Below, piece by piece: positions 52,782 through 61,012 of a stretch of 64,000 nucleotides of DNA. The number at the start of each line of letters is the position of its first letter. The first letter of the stretch is position 1. Source of the stretch: Dysgonomonas sp. UBA5412 (GTDB lineage Bacteria; Bacteroidota; Bacteroidia; Bacteroidales; Dysgonomonadaceae); NCBI GenBank assembly GCA_002409595.1, contig DHNQ01000006.1:1-64000 (forward strand). Reading direction: 5' to 3'. A program made the translations under genes and the position numbers. Under the pieces are notes generated by a model. It had not been told where the DNA came from and made no database searches. It saw only the letters and a list, made by a program, of their open reading frames with translations.

Positions 52782-53630
52782 TTATTTTTCTGTCTTTTTG
52801 ATGTAACTGTATATTGCCATCAAGTCTTCGTCTCCAAATTCCTTATTGGCTTCACCATACAGTTCCAGCATCAGATTGCCCATCGGACTGTTTAGTCCGA
52901 CTTCTTTTCCCAATCGGATGTCCTTATACATGTATTTTAATGGGAATGCGGGCTTAAATTCTTTGTTGATAATAGGCTGTGCTTTCATTTGCGTCATACC
53001 GCTAGCACATGCACCGGCATTTATCACATCCAATATCCGGCTGTCTTCCAGCCCTATTTTTTCGGCAAATAATACGGAATCAGCAAGGCCGCTTACTACG
53101 ATAGACATATAATAGTTGACAACCAGTTTGGCGAGCGCTCCCTTTCCGATGGTGTTCCATGTGAAGGTTTTTTTTCCCAATATATCAAAGCACGCAGATA
53201 CTTCTTCCAGGTCTTTGCTTTCTCCGGCAGCTAATATAACGAGTGCGCCCTCTGTTGCCGGTTTCACGCTGCCCGATACGGGAGCTTCTACATATCTGAT
53301 ATTGTGTTTTTTAAGATCGGTGTCGAATCTGACGGATGCTTCGGGCGAAATGGTGCTCATGTTTACTATTAGTTTTCCGGCAAAATCGGTCGCTTTTATT
53401 TGTTCTATCATTTCGGCACATACATCATCGTCGGGCAACATAAGAAAGACGGTGTCGGACTTTTTTGTCAGTTCCGGCAGGGATGCACAAACGTGTCCGC
53501 CTTTTTCGCTAAAGGCTTTGCTCTTTTCCTGATTTCGTGAATGTATATTTACATTGTACTTTGCAGATAATAAATTTAAAGCCATCGGAAATCCCATATT
53601 TCCCAATCCTATCCAACCTATATTTTTCAT
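52782..53630 (-). CDS. NAD(P)-dependent beta-hydroxyacid dehydrogenase
   Basis: 282 residues, 3-hydroxyisobutyrate dehydrogenase family. The Rossmann motif is GWIGLGNMGFPMALNLL (residues 4-20). The substrate-binding signature is YVEAPVSGSVKPATEGALVILAAG, and the catalytic Lys lies in GKGALAKLVVNYY. The closest named group by eye is glyoxylate/succinic semialdehyde reductase (GLYR1-like), which reduces small aldehydes such as glyoxylate; 3-hydroxyisobutyrate or tartronate semialdehyde are alternatives. It is a single gene, convergent with cobO (4 bases apart) and divergent from the CDF transporter gene. Confidence 0.88.
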   Translation of the reverse strand: MKNIGWIGLGNMGFPMALNLLSAKYNVNIHSRNQEKSKAFSEKGGHVCASLPELTKKSDTVFLMLPDDDVCAEMIEQIKATDFAGKLIVNMSTISPEASVRFDTDLKKHNIRYVEAPVSGSVKPATEGALVILAAGESKDLEEVSACFDILGKKTFTWNTIGKGALAKLVVNYYMSIVVSGLADSVLFAEKIGLEDSRILDVINAGACASGMTQMKAQPIINKEFKPAFPLKYMYKDIRLGKEVGLNSPMGNLMLELYGEANKEFGDEDLMAIYSYIKKTEK

Positions 53631-53815
53631 ATTACAAATTTTTATGATTATATGATTCTATTGTTTATTTGTTTTGTTTTCTCAAAAAAGAAAATATACT
53701 GGTATTACACAAGCTAATAATCGCCGAATACCATAAAGGTAAATATATTTTTTAAAATGATCTTATAATCTGATTGTATGTCGAATTAAATAATAATGAT
53801 TTTAAGCTATTTTTA

Positions 53816-53823
53816 TACTTTTG
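53816..53823 (+). promoter_or_regulatory. -7 box of the CDF transporter gene
   Basis: TACTTTTG, an exact TAnnTTTG match, 25 bases before the ATG at 53848. Confidence 0.5.
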
Positions 53824-53847
53824 TATTGCTGCAAAAATGGACTGAAG

Positions 53848-54642
53848 ATGAAGAAGACAATATTTAAGATAGAGCAAATGGACTGTCCGAGTGAAGAAAG
53901 TCTGATTCGGATGAAATTACAAAATATTGAGTCGATAGAGCAACTCGATTTTGATCTGAAACAGAGAACTCTAACAGTTTATCACAGCAAAGATCTTGAT
54001 TTGATCGAAGCTGCGTTGTCTCAACTGGATCTGGGTTCGAGACTCATCGAAAGTATGGATACGGCAGTGACGTTTCAGATAAAAGAGGATAACAAACAAC
54101 GAAAAATCCTTTGGATCGTGTTGGCTATAAATTTTCTATTCTTTCTTGTCGAAATGTCAACAGGTATTATATCCAACTCTATGGGACTAGTGGCTGACAG
54201 CCTCGATATGTTGGCGGACGCCCTTGTGTATGGATTGAGCCTTTTTGTGGTGGGAGCAACTATAGCCCGTAAAAAACGAGTAGCAATGATCTGTGGCTAT
54301 TTTCAGATAATTTTGGCTTTGCTGGGTTTTATAGAAGTAATAAGACGCTTTGTAGGACTGGAAAAATTACCCGATTTTGAGACTATGGTTGGGATTTCAT
54401 TATTGGCACTCATCGCTAATATAATTTGTCTTATCCTTCTGCAAAAGACAAAGAGTAGTGATGCCCATATTCAGGCAAGTATTATATTTTCGTCCAACGA
54501 TGTTATAATAAATTCCGGTGTTATTTTTGCCGGATTTTTGGTTTGGAAATTCGAAAATGGTTATCCTGATTTGATTGTAGGCAGCATTGTTTTTCTGATT
54601 GTTATCAGAGGGGCTTTGAGAATATTGAATCTGTCGAAATAG
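53848..54642 (+). CDS. Cation transporter: HMA-like domain plus CDF-type membrane domain
   Basis: 264 residues from ATG 53848; the ATG at 53821 adds nine residues inside the promoter box. Residues 1-70 resemble a heavy-metal-associated domain, though the usual C-x-x-C is reduced to MDCPSEESL with one Cys. Five to six membrane helices follow (about 90-255). The CDF metal site is seen in helix 2 (GLVADSLDMLADALVYG, Asp pair) and helix 5 (SSNDVIINSGVIFAG, Asp with Asn). It should export a divalent metal such as zinc or cobalt by proton exchange. The usual C-terminal cytoplasmic domain is absent, so the protein is short. The metal is unknown. Confidence 0.8.
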   Translation: MKKTIFKIEQMDCPSEESLIRMKLQNIESIEQLDFDLKQRTLTVYHSKDLDLIEAALSQLDLGSRLIESMDTAVTFQIKEDNKQRKILWIVLAINFLFFLVEMSTGIISNSMGLVADSLDMLADALVYGLSLFVVGATIARKKRVAMICGYFQIILALLGFIEVIRRFVGLEKLPDFETMVGISLLALIANIICLILLQKTKSSDAHIQASIIFSSNDVIINSGVIFAGFLVWKFENGYPDLIVGSIVFLIVIRGALRILNLSK

Positions 54643-54659
54643 CTTGTTATATTCTTCTG

Positions 54660-55616
54660 TTATTTGTTTCTAAACTTCAATGGAGATATACCCGATCGAC
54701 GCTTAAAGAATTTGCAAAAAGCTGAGGCATCGGAAAAGTGAAGTTCTTCTGCAATTTGTTGGATCGAAAGATCGGTCTGATTTAGCATTATACTGGCTTC
54801 GCTAAACAGAATGTCATATATAAACTGGTTGACGGTCTTTCCTGTTAGTTTTTTTACTGTTGCTGTAAGATACTGAGTCGTAATACATAATTTGTTGGCG
54901 TAGAAGGAGACTAAATGTTCCGTTCTGAAATGTTCTCTTAATAAGATAATAAAGGAATTTAATAGTTGCTCGGTATGATTAGATTTGAGAACTTTTTGTG
55001 AATGGTTCTGAGTATGTTTGTCAAAGCAATTGATCCATTCCAACAAGAATGTAATAAATGTATTTTGTATCAATTCTGTTTGCATCAAGTGATTTGTATC
55101 TACAATCTTGAATTGAACTCCTAATAGGCTGTTGAGTAATACGAAGAATTCTTTGTTGCTGACACACACGATGGGCTGATTGAAAAGTTTCAGGCTTCGG
55201 TTGAGATGTTTAAAGACTTTTTCCATTGAAGGAATTATACTTGAAAAATCTTTTGTAAGTATTAAGCCTATTGCCTTGAAATTTTTGTCTACTTCGATAA
55301 ACTTTATTGTATGAGAAGGCACGAGGGCAACTATGCTATTGCGACCTAGTTCGTAATTGTAGCCGCTAATGTTTATCTGAGCCTTGCCTCTTCTAACCAA
55401 TAAATAGGCATAACTATTCATATAAAAAGATAATGAATAGGGTATAGGAAAACCTTTAGCTGCAAGTTCAAAATGAGTAATTTCATATTGAGCTAAATTT
55501 TCTTTTCGGCTTTTTCTTAAAAACTCCTTAATATCTGATGAATATTGTCTTCTTCCCACAAAAAATAATATTGGGCAAGCTTCATATTGTGTTGTAAAGT
55601 GTCGGGCTTTAAACAT
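54660..55616 (-). CDS. AraC-family transcriptional regulator
   Basis: 318 residues. The C-terminal 100 residues form an AraC DNA-binding domain: VSFYANKLCITTQYLTATVKKLTG and INDILFS-type first motif, then LSIQQIAEELHFSDASAFCKFFKRRSGISPLKFR. The N-terminal part is a cupin-type sensing domain (YLLVRRGKAQINISGYNYELGRNSIVALVPSHTIKF). The gene is convergent with the CDF transporter gene. It is divergent from the secreted-protein cluster starting at 56128, so it is a natural candidate regulator of that cluster (position only). Confidence 0.9.
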   Translation of the reverse strand: MFKARHFTTQYEACPILFFVGRRQYSSDIKEFLRKSRKENLAQYEITHFELAAKGFPIPYSLSFYMNSYAYLLVRRGKAQINISGYNYELGRNSIVALVPSHTIKFIEVDKNFKAIGLILTKDFSSIIPSMEKVFKHLNRSLKLFNQPIVCVSNKEFFVLLNSLLGVQFKIVDTNHLMQTELIQNTFITFLLEWINCFDKHTQNHSQKVLKSNHTEQLLNSFIILLREHFRTEHLVSFYANKLCITTQYLTATVKKLTGKTVNQFIYDILFSEASIMLNQTDLSIQQIAEELHFSDASAFCKFFKRRSGISPLKFRNK

Positions 55617-56127
55617 ACTTATTGTTCACTTTGTTCATAAGCCTCTTCATTTTCTTATGTTTTTTTAGTGTTTATATTGTAATTTTCATATTATCAGTTG
55701 TTTAATTACTGTTTGTAATTGTGATGATCGATCTCTGATAAAAAAGAATAGCTATATTGGTATAATTTTGAAAATATTCAAAAAGAACCATTTTTGATAT
55801 ATTTAAAACTTTTTTATTAAATGAAGGCATCTTATTTTTGCCTTCGAAATAGTGGACTGAAGAACAAGACTTTGCATATTTAGAGTTATTCTATGCAACA
55901 AATAAAAAAATCAATAAAATCATTTTATGAAAGAAGAACATAAGATATATGATTCTTTCTTTTAGATAAGAAATAAATATCCAGAAGTGAAATTTGTTTG
56001 TCTTAAAAAATAATTGTCTTTTCTTTCACAGTCTCAATTATAAACTTGTGAAAGCAATTAATTGAGATGATCTGGATATTTTAAATAAAAAACAAAATTA
56101 CAATTTATAAATTAGTTAAAGAACTAC
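55617..56127 (+). other. Long leader of the secreted-protein cluster
   Basis: 510 bases without a gene. An exact -7 box TATTTTTG (55833-55840) lies inside a hairpin formed by GAAGGCA and TGCCTTC (55824-55844). Transcription from it gives a leader of about 280 bases. Two interlocked inverted repeats occupy 56023-56067 within it. Confidence 0.5.
56023..56067 (+). promoter_or_regulatory. Interlocked inverted repeats in an mRNA leader
   Basis: A is CTTTCACA (56023-56030) and pairs with A' TGTGAAAG (56047-56054). B is TCTCAATTA (56032-56040) and pairs with B' TAATTGAGA (56059-56067). The order A-B-A'-B' makes the two stems mutually exclusive or a strained pseudoknot. An outer pair CCAGA (55981-55985) / TCTGG (56070-56074) may enclose both. 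Confidence 0.5.
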
Positions 56128-57003
56128 ATGATGATCTGTACTATGCCTTTATTGAATGTAAGTAATCAATTACAAAGGATTTTATTACTTATGATGCTAC
56201 TATCTGTTACATTATTAATCGAAGCACAGGTAACCATTGGTTCTTACGAAGCACCGGATAGCGAAGCTTTGCTCGATCTGAAAGAAACAGAGAATGGCTC
56301 TTCTCAAAAAGGTTTGTTGATGCCGCGTGTGGCACTCAATTCTACAAAGCTATCCAATCCGTTGGGTAAGCATGTGAAAGGGATGATTGTTTACAATACT
56401 GCAACAAAAGGAGATGTTACTCCGGGACTTTATTTTAATGATGGAAATCAATGGATTCGTGCCACGAGCGCATCAGAAACTCCACCTCCGAGTGGAACAT
56501 GGTTTAAACAAGGAACGAATACTTTGTCGGCAAGTAATTCAGATGCTATCTGGCATCAGAATAAAGTTGCAGTCGGTACAATGAATATACCTTCTTCCGA
56601 ATCTACGGCAACACTCTTTGTAGATGGAGATATGGCTGTTTCGGGTAAATATTATACATCTAGTTCTGTATATGCAGATTATGTATTTGACTATTATCTA
56701 GAGGGGAGATCCGATTTGAATAAAGATTATAGATTCAGAACATTAAATGAAGTCAAAGACTATATATATAAGAATAAGCATTTGCCCGGAGTAACTTCTA
56801 TCAAAGAGCTGAATAAACAAAATAATAATTATACGATAGATATGACCTCATTGATTATTCAGCAGTTGGAAAAAATAGAGGAATTATATATACACCTTAT
56901 AGAGTTAGGGGATGAATTGGAAGAGGGCAAGAAAGAGAATCAGCGACTAAATAAAGAGTTATTTATAATGAAAACAAAATTGGCAAAACTATCTCAAAAA
57001 TAA
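56128..57003 (+). CDS. Secreted protein with tail-fibre-chaperone-like C-terminus
   Basis: 291 residues. A signal peptide (about 15-35, cut near IEAQ) precedes the module QVTIGSYEAPDSEALLDLKE...KGLLMPRVAL...GLYFNDGNQWIRA, which is also at the start of the FISUMP protein at 37533. After a beta-rich middle the C-terminal part reads VYADYVFDYYLEGRSD, then FRTLNEVKDYIYKNKHLPGV and a coiled coil (IIQQLEKIEELYIHLIELGDELEEGKKENQRLNKEL). The NKHLPGV and V-Y-A-D-Y-V-F pieces are typical of the tail-fibre or S74-like chaperone-type module widespread in Bacteroidota surface proteins. It probably forms trimers. It heads the cluster with three C1q-like genes. Confidence 0.7.
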   Translation: MMICTMPLLNVSNQLQRILLLMMLLSVTLLIEAQVTIGSYEAPDSEALLDLKETENGSSQKGLLMPRVALNSTKLSNPLGKHVKGMIVYNTATKGDVTPGLYFNDGNQWIRATSASETPPPSGTWFKQGTNTLSASNSDAIWHQNKVAVGTMNIPSSESTATLFVDGDMAVSGKYYTSSSVYADYVFDYYLEGRSDLNKDYRFRTLNEVKDYIYKNKHLPGVTSIKELNKQNNNYTIDMTSLIIQQLEKIEELYIHLIELGDELEEGKKENQRLNKELFIMKTKLAKLSQK

Positions 57004-57076
57004 ATCGGCTGAATATCTCAGATATTTATTCAGAATTTTATTGACATGGTTACCTGCACAACGCTGAACAGAAAGA

Positions 57077-57934
57077 ATGAAACAATTTGCTTACACTTTT
57101 ACTTTATTATACATATTTATTTTTTGTGTGCTTAACTGTAAATCGCAGACGGCGACCGGTGTGGGGACAAGAAATCCTCAAGGAGTTTTCCATATTGATG
57201 GTCGCAAAGATAACGCTAAGACTGGACTTCCTACTTTGACACAAGTAGCAAATGACTTTATACTAACTACTGATGGCTGGGTGGGGATTGGTAATATCTC
57301 CCCCAGGGCGAAAATGGATTTAAGGTCTGATAGTGTGCGAAATGCAATCGGGCTTGGATCTACAACTCTATCCGCAGCCGAGGCAGGAGCCGGAGCAATG
57401 CGATATTATTCATATAGCGGAGGCAGTGACTTACAATATTCGGATGGAAAAAAGTGGGTGTCGATATTTGTTACACCTCAGAAGGCATCTGTAATAGCTC
57501 AGCTTCGCACAGCTAAAACGATTCCTGCAAAGACAGAGACAATAATAGACAATTGGACAGAACTGGAAGATATAACATCCAGCTTTAATCCTTCCACCGG
57601 AGCATTTACTGCACCCCGCGATGGAGTATATACTTTTGTTATTACACTCAATTTTGTCAATGGCTCTATTATTTCAGGCTCCTATATACAAATACAGTTT
57701 GTAGATGCAAATAATTCCACCTCGGTCAAAGTTCTCAGGTCTTTTGGCGAAAGCTCGCGAAACTCTCAGGGCGGAATTGCCCTAACATCCACTATTATGT
57801 TGGCAAAAGGCGCAGTTGTAATGCCGCAGGTTTACTATACATTCCTAAACTCCGGATCGAGAGCATTACGGATAGATGCTAATCAGAACAATCCTAATGG
57901 AGGATTTAACAATCTGATGATTATAGAACATTAA
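57077..57934 (+). CDS. Secreted C1q-like beta-sandwich protein, paralogue 1
   Basis: 285 residues. Signal peptide (cut near CKSQ), a short repeat region (GVGTRNPQGVFHIDGRKDNAK, VGIGNISPRAKMDLRS), a Gly/Ala-rich segment ending in SDLQYSDGKKWVSI, and a C-terminal domain of about 140 residues with FNPSTGAFTAPRDGVYTFVITLNF and IMLAKGAVVMPQVYYTF, which resembles a C1q/TNF-like jelly roll (F-x-AP-x-x-G-x-Y is its hallmark). Role unknown; the first of three tandem paralogues with 3-6 bases between them. Confidence 0.7.
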   Translation: MKQFAYTFTLLYIFIFCVLNCKSQTATGVGTRNPQGVFHIDGRKDNAKTGLPTLTQVANDFILTTDGWVGIGNISPRAKMDLRSDSVRNAIGLGSTTLSAAEAGAGAMRYYSYSGGSDLQYSDGKKWVSIFVTPQKASVIAQLRTAKTIPAKTETIIDNWTELEDITSSFNPSTGAFTAPRDGVYTFVITLNFVNGSIISGSYIQIQFVDANNSTSVKVLRSFGESSRNSQGGIALTSTIMLAKGAVVMPQVYYTFLNSGSRALRIDANQNNPNGGFNNLMIIEH

Positions 57935-57937
57935 TAA

Positions 57938-58816
57938 ATGAAAATGAAAAATAATATTAATTGGATATTTCTGCTCAGTATCCTGTTTTTTCCCCTTAAT
58001 AAATCATATTCCCAGATAGGCGTCAATACCAAAACGTCAGACCCAAATATCATTTTATACATTGATGGGATGAAGGACAATGCCACCGGGCAAGCCTCAT
58101 CCATCGAAAATGATGTAGTCTTCACTTCGTCGGGCAATTTAGGTATTGGTACAAACACACCTAAGACCAGAGTTGATGTGCGTTCCGTTGCCGATCAATC
58201 CGGAATCTTTGCCGTAGGTTCTACTACTCAGACAGCATCGGAAGTCGGAGGTGGAGCAATCCGATATAACACTTCGACATCATATCTGGAATATTCGGAC
58301 GGAGAAAAATGGCACGCATTACCACTTAAACCGCCTACAAAGACTATGGTATTGGTAAAGAAAATGTCGTCGCAGTCTGTAACCAATAATTCTACAACGC
58401 AAATAACCAATTGGAATGCGGTTATGGATTCGGGAAATGATTTTAATCTGTCGGCCGGTGTTTTCACTGCACCCCGCAACGGATTTTATGTTGTCTCATT
58501 CAATGCAACCATAGATGCAGGCTCAATTTTGGATAATTCGAAAATAGAAACAATAATAGAAAGCAATAATAATGAAGGCAATATAGAAGCCTTTCGATCT
58601 GTTGATTCATTTCCGGGCGACGAATCGGGTACAGTCAATGCATATGTTGGCAGCGGATGTAATGCCATCTTTAATCTGAAAAAAGGGAATACAATCAAGT
58701 TTAAAATCTTTCATACATTAGGTACAGACGGATTATTTAAAAAAGAAAAGATACTGTATATAGGCTCAGGCTCAGATGGCGGAAAGTTCAATACGATAAG
58801 TATCTATGAATTGTAA
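57938..58816 (+). CDS. Secreted C1q-like beta-sandwich protein, paralogue 2
   Basis: 292 residues, same layout as the preceding gene: signal peptide (cut near SYSQ), IGVNTKTSDPNIILYIDGMKDNA, LGIGTNTPKTRVDVRS, GAIRYNTSTSYLEYSDGEKWHAL, and the C-terminal domain with LSAGVFTAPRNGFYVVSFNATIDAG and IFNLKKGNTIKFKIFH. The F-x-AP-R-x-G-F/Y-Y block and the later KKGNTI turn support a C1q-like trimeric fold. It starts 3 bases after the first paralogue, so they are co-translated. No catalytic signature is seen. Confidence 0.7.
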   Translation: MKMKNNINWIFLLSILFFPLNKSYSQIGVNTKTSDPNIILYIDGMKDNATGQASSIENDVVFTSSGNLGIGTNTPKTRVDVRSVADQSGIFAVGSTTQTASEVGGGAIRYNTSTSYLEYSDGEKWHALPLKPPTKTMVLVKKMSSQSVTNNSTTQITNWNAVMDSGNDFNLSAGVFTAPRNGFYVVSFNATIDAGSILDNSKIETIIESNNNEGNIEAFRSVDSFPGDESGTVNAYVGSGCNAIFNLKKGNTIKFKIFHTLGTDGLFKKEKILYIGSGSDGGKFNTISIYEL

Positions 58817-58822
58817 AAAAAA

Positions 58823-59722
58823 ATGTATATGAGTAAGTTCTTCTCTCCATATATTGTAATTATTTCATTGTTATTTTGCAATAATATTGCAGCTCAGACA
58901 GGAGTTGGCACAGGCTCCACATCCAATGCATTGGAAATCGTGACACCATCGGGCAATGAAAAAACGATTGTCACATCGAAAGGCAAAGTCGGAATCGGAG
59001 TTTCTGAACCTAAGCTTAAGCTGGATATACGCTCCGCGAAAAATAGCGCTTTGGCAATAGGCATGACCGAACAGTCAGCCCAAGATGCCGGCGCTGGCGC
59101 CATACGCTATGTACCCTCACCCGCAATAGGAGTTAAAGGATATATCGAATATTCGGATGGAAATAAATGGATAGGATACCATCCCTATGGTAAACCCAGA
59201 TTGGTTGTCGTTGCAGAGAAAAAATCGCAAGACGTTTATGTCTACGAACCCGGAGCAAAACCGGTCGGAGCATACAATTCGGGTATTCCTGCCCGCTCAT
59301 CATCTTATCTCACCAATTGGACGGAGATATTAGACTCAGATTCGGGAACTGATACTGATAATTTTGATGCTTCTAATGGGCAATTTAAAGCTCCGCGCGA
59401 AGGTATATATTGGGCTATTTTTTCTATTGCACTTCAGTCGGGTTTGATAACTGCAAACGAATCGTTCGATAGCAACCAGATTGAAGCCATCTGGGAAGTA
59501 CGAGATTCGTCAGGTCAGCTAAAATCGAAAGTTAAAAGTGCAAAAGCCTTTCCTGGCAATGGTATAGCAGAAGCCGGAGCTTCATGTATGGTAGGAGTGC
59601 ATCTTAAAAAAGGAGATAGCCTTCGCCCTGCCGTATGGATAGACCTTCTGTGGGATCATAGCCGTTTCAAACCATTTAATACAAATGCAGGATATAACGT
59701 ATTGACTATTGTAGAGCAGTAA
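58823..59722 (+). CDS. Secreted C1q-like beta-sandwich protein, paralogue 3
   Basis: 299 residues. Signal peptide cut near IAAQ, then TGVGTGSTSNALEIVTPSG, VGIGVSEPKLKLDIRS, AGAIRYVPSPAIGVKGYIEYSDGNKW and the C-terminal jelly-roll-like domain with FDASNGQFKAPREGIYWAIFSIALQSG and VHLKKGDSLRPAVWIDL. Divergent from its two neighbours in the loops but alike in order of blocks. This suggests hetero-oligomers or duplicated ligand-binding variants (inference). Last gene of the cluster before the NTF2-like gene, which has its own promoter box. Confidence 0.7.
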   Translation: MYMSKFFSPYIVIISLLFCNNIAAQTGVGTGSTSNALEIVTPSGNEKTIVTSKGKVGIGVSEPKLKLDIRSAKNSALAIGMTEQSAQDAGAGAIRYVPSPAIGVKGYIEYSDGNKWIGYHPYGKPRLVVVAEKKSQDVYVYEPGAKPVGAYNSGIPARSSSYLTNWTEILDSDSGTDTDNFDASNGQFKAPREGIYWAIFSIALQSGLITANESFDSNQIEAIWEVRDSSGQLKSKVKSAKAFPGNGIAEAGASCMVGVHLKKGDSLRPAVWIDLLWDHSRFKPFNTNAGYNVLTIVEQ

Positions 59723-59781
59723 AGTCCTTTGGATTATTTTTTGTTTATATCTTAAACAATGAGATTCTGAGTTCATTTTCG

Positions 59782-59789
59782 TACTTTTG
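59782..59789 (+). promoter_or_regulatory. -7 box before the NTF2-like gene
   Basis: TACTTTTG, exact match to the Bacteroidota -7 pattern, 38 bases before the ATG at 59827. Confidence 0.5.
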
Positions 59790-59826
59790 CAACAAATAAA
59801 CATGTTTCAAAGAAGCAAATACTATA

Positions 59827-60216
59827 ATGAATAAGAAAAATATAATAAAAGAAGCCTTATCCGTTGCATTCCAAAAAGATGTGCCCATGTCAGTGGTCTG
59901 CAATTACTTTAGCAAAGATTATAAACAATATGTAGACGACAAATTCATCGACTATACCGATTTTATACAGCATATCGAAAAAGTAAGAGAACTTATTGAG
60001 AATATGAGTATAGAATTTCTACAATTGATAGAAGAAAATAATATTGTATTCTCACGTCATAAAGTCACCTCTACAATGAAAGACGGAACATCGACAGTCT
60101 TTCTTGTATTTGCCGAATTTCATATAAATGCGGACAATAAAATCTTGGAATGTATAGAAACCACACGTCTTTTGAGCGGCAATAAAGAACATCAGAATCT
60201 AGGCTCTGACAAATAG
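59827..60216 (+). CDS. SnoaL/NTF2-like protein
   Basis: 129 residues, no signal peptide. The NTF2-like cone fold is suggested by an N-terminal helix (IIKEALSVAFQKDVPMSVVCNYFSKDYKQYVDDKFIDYTDF), the helix HIEKVRELIENMSIEFLQLIEENN and strands IVFSRHKVTSTMKDGTSTVFLVFAEFHINADNKILECIETTRLL. This is the SnoaL-like pattern (Y-x-QY/V, then a long strand with VxxRxxxxxT). Such proteins may bind or isomerise small molecules; function is not predictable here. A terminator follows before the sigma-factor gene. Confidence 0.75.
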   Translation: MNKKNIIKEALSVAFQKDVPMSVVCNYFSKDYKQYVDDKFIDYTDFIQHIEKVRELIENMSIEFLQLIEENNIVFSRHKVTSTMKDGTSTVFLVFAEFHINADNKILECIETTRLLSGNKEHQNLGSDK

Positions 60217-60258
60217 TCTTTTAGGAGAATTTTATTTAATTTAAAGTTAATAAGACAG

Positions 60259-60310
60259 CAGCATCTCTGGCGATTGAATCTCGGCAAAGATGCTGTATAA
60301 ATCTTTTTTT
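60259..60310 (+). terminator. Terminator after the NTF2-like gene
   Basis: CAGCATCT (60259-60266) pairs with AGATGCTG (60288-60295), followed by ATCTTTTTT. Confidence 0.75.
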
Positions 60311-60373
60311 ATAACATATTTCTAATTTCTGAAAGAATTCTGATAAATCCCGATTTTTGTGTAAGTTTGAATT

Positions 60374-60919
60374 ATGAATGAAAAGGATAATCAGATCGTA
60401 CATTATAGACACGTCTATATGCAATATGCACCTATGCTGCTCAAATTTGCAAATAGATTTGTTTCATCCTTTTTCGTAGAAGATATTGTACACGACGTAT
60501 TCCTGAAAATATGGGATAAACAAGTATTCCTATTACCCGAAGACGAGGTGAAGCGGATTCTTTTTGCAGCCGTCAGAAATGCATGTATAGATCATTTGCG
60601 CCGTATGAGTCTCGAAGAAGAAATTATAGACAAAAGGGCTTTACAATTAAAAATTGATGAACTAAATTTTTTCGAAAACTCCGAAGACTTATTTATGAGA
60701 CAAAATATATTGGAATTTGTCTTGAAAAAAATCGAAGAATTACCCGAACGAAAACAAGAAATATTTCGCTTGTCATACATAGAAGGTATGAAAGCCAATG
60801 AAATAGCAAAACAATTGAATCTATCTGTGCGAACAGTCGAAAATCAATTATACCGCACATTGCTGCTTCTCAGAAAGAGCCTTTCCTCCAAATTTATCTT
60901 TCTATTTATTATTTTTTGA
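60374..60919 (+). CDS. ECF-type RNA polymerase sigma factor
   Basis: 181 residues, Bacteroidota sigma-70 family ECF member. Region 2 is seen as YMQYAPMLLKFANRFVSSFFVEDIVHDVFLKIWDKQ (about 15-50), and region 4 as LPERKQEIFRLSYIEGMKANEIAKQLNLSVRTVENQLYRTLLLLRK (about 120-165). It should direct transcription of the downstream SusC-type receptor genes when released by the FecR-type anti-sigma factor encoded next. A -7-like box TAAGTTTG (60362-60369) lies directly before the ATG. The C-terminus is hydrophobic (FIFLFIIF), as in some members of this group. Confidence 0.95.
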   Translation: MNEKDNQIVHYRHVYMQYAPMLLKFANRFVSSFFVEDIVHDVFLKIWDKQVFLLPEDEVKRILFAAVRNACIDHLRRMSLEEEIIDKRALQLKIDELNFFENSEDLFMRQNILEFVLKKIEELPERKQEIFRLSYIEGMKANEIAKQLNLSVRTVENQLYRTLLLLRKSLSSKFIFLFIIF

Positions 60920-61012
60920 AATAAAATACATTTTTAGATGAGTATATTTTATCCGTCGCTCGTTTTATATTATATCACCGGTAAAATACAATGATCTAAT
61001 ATCAGTAACGAC

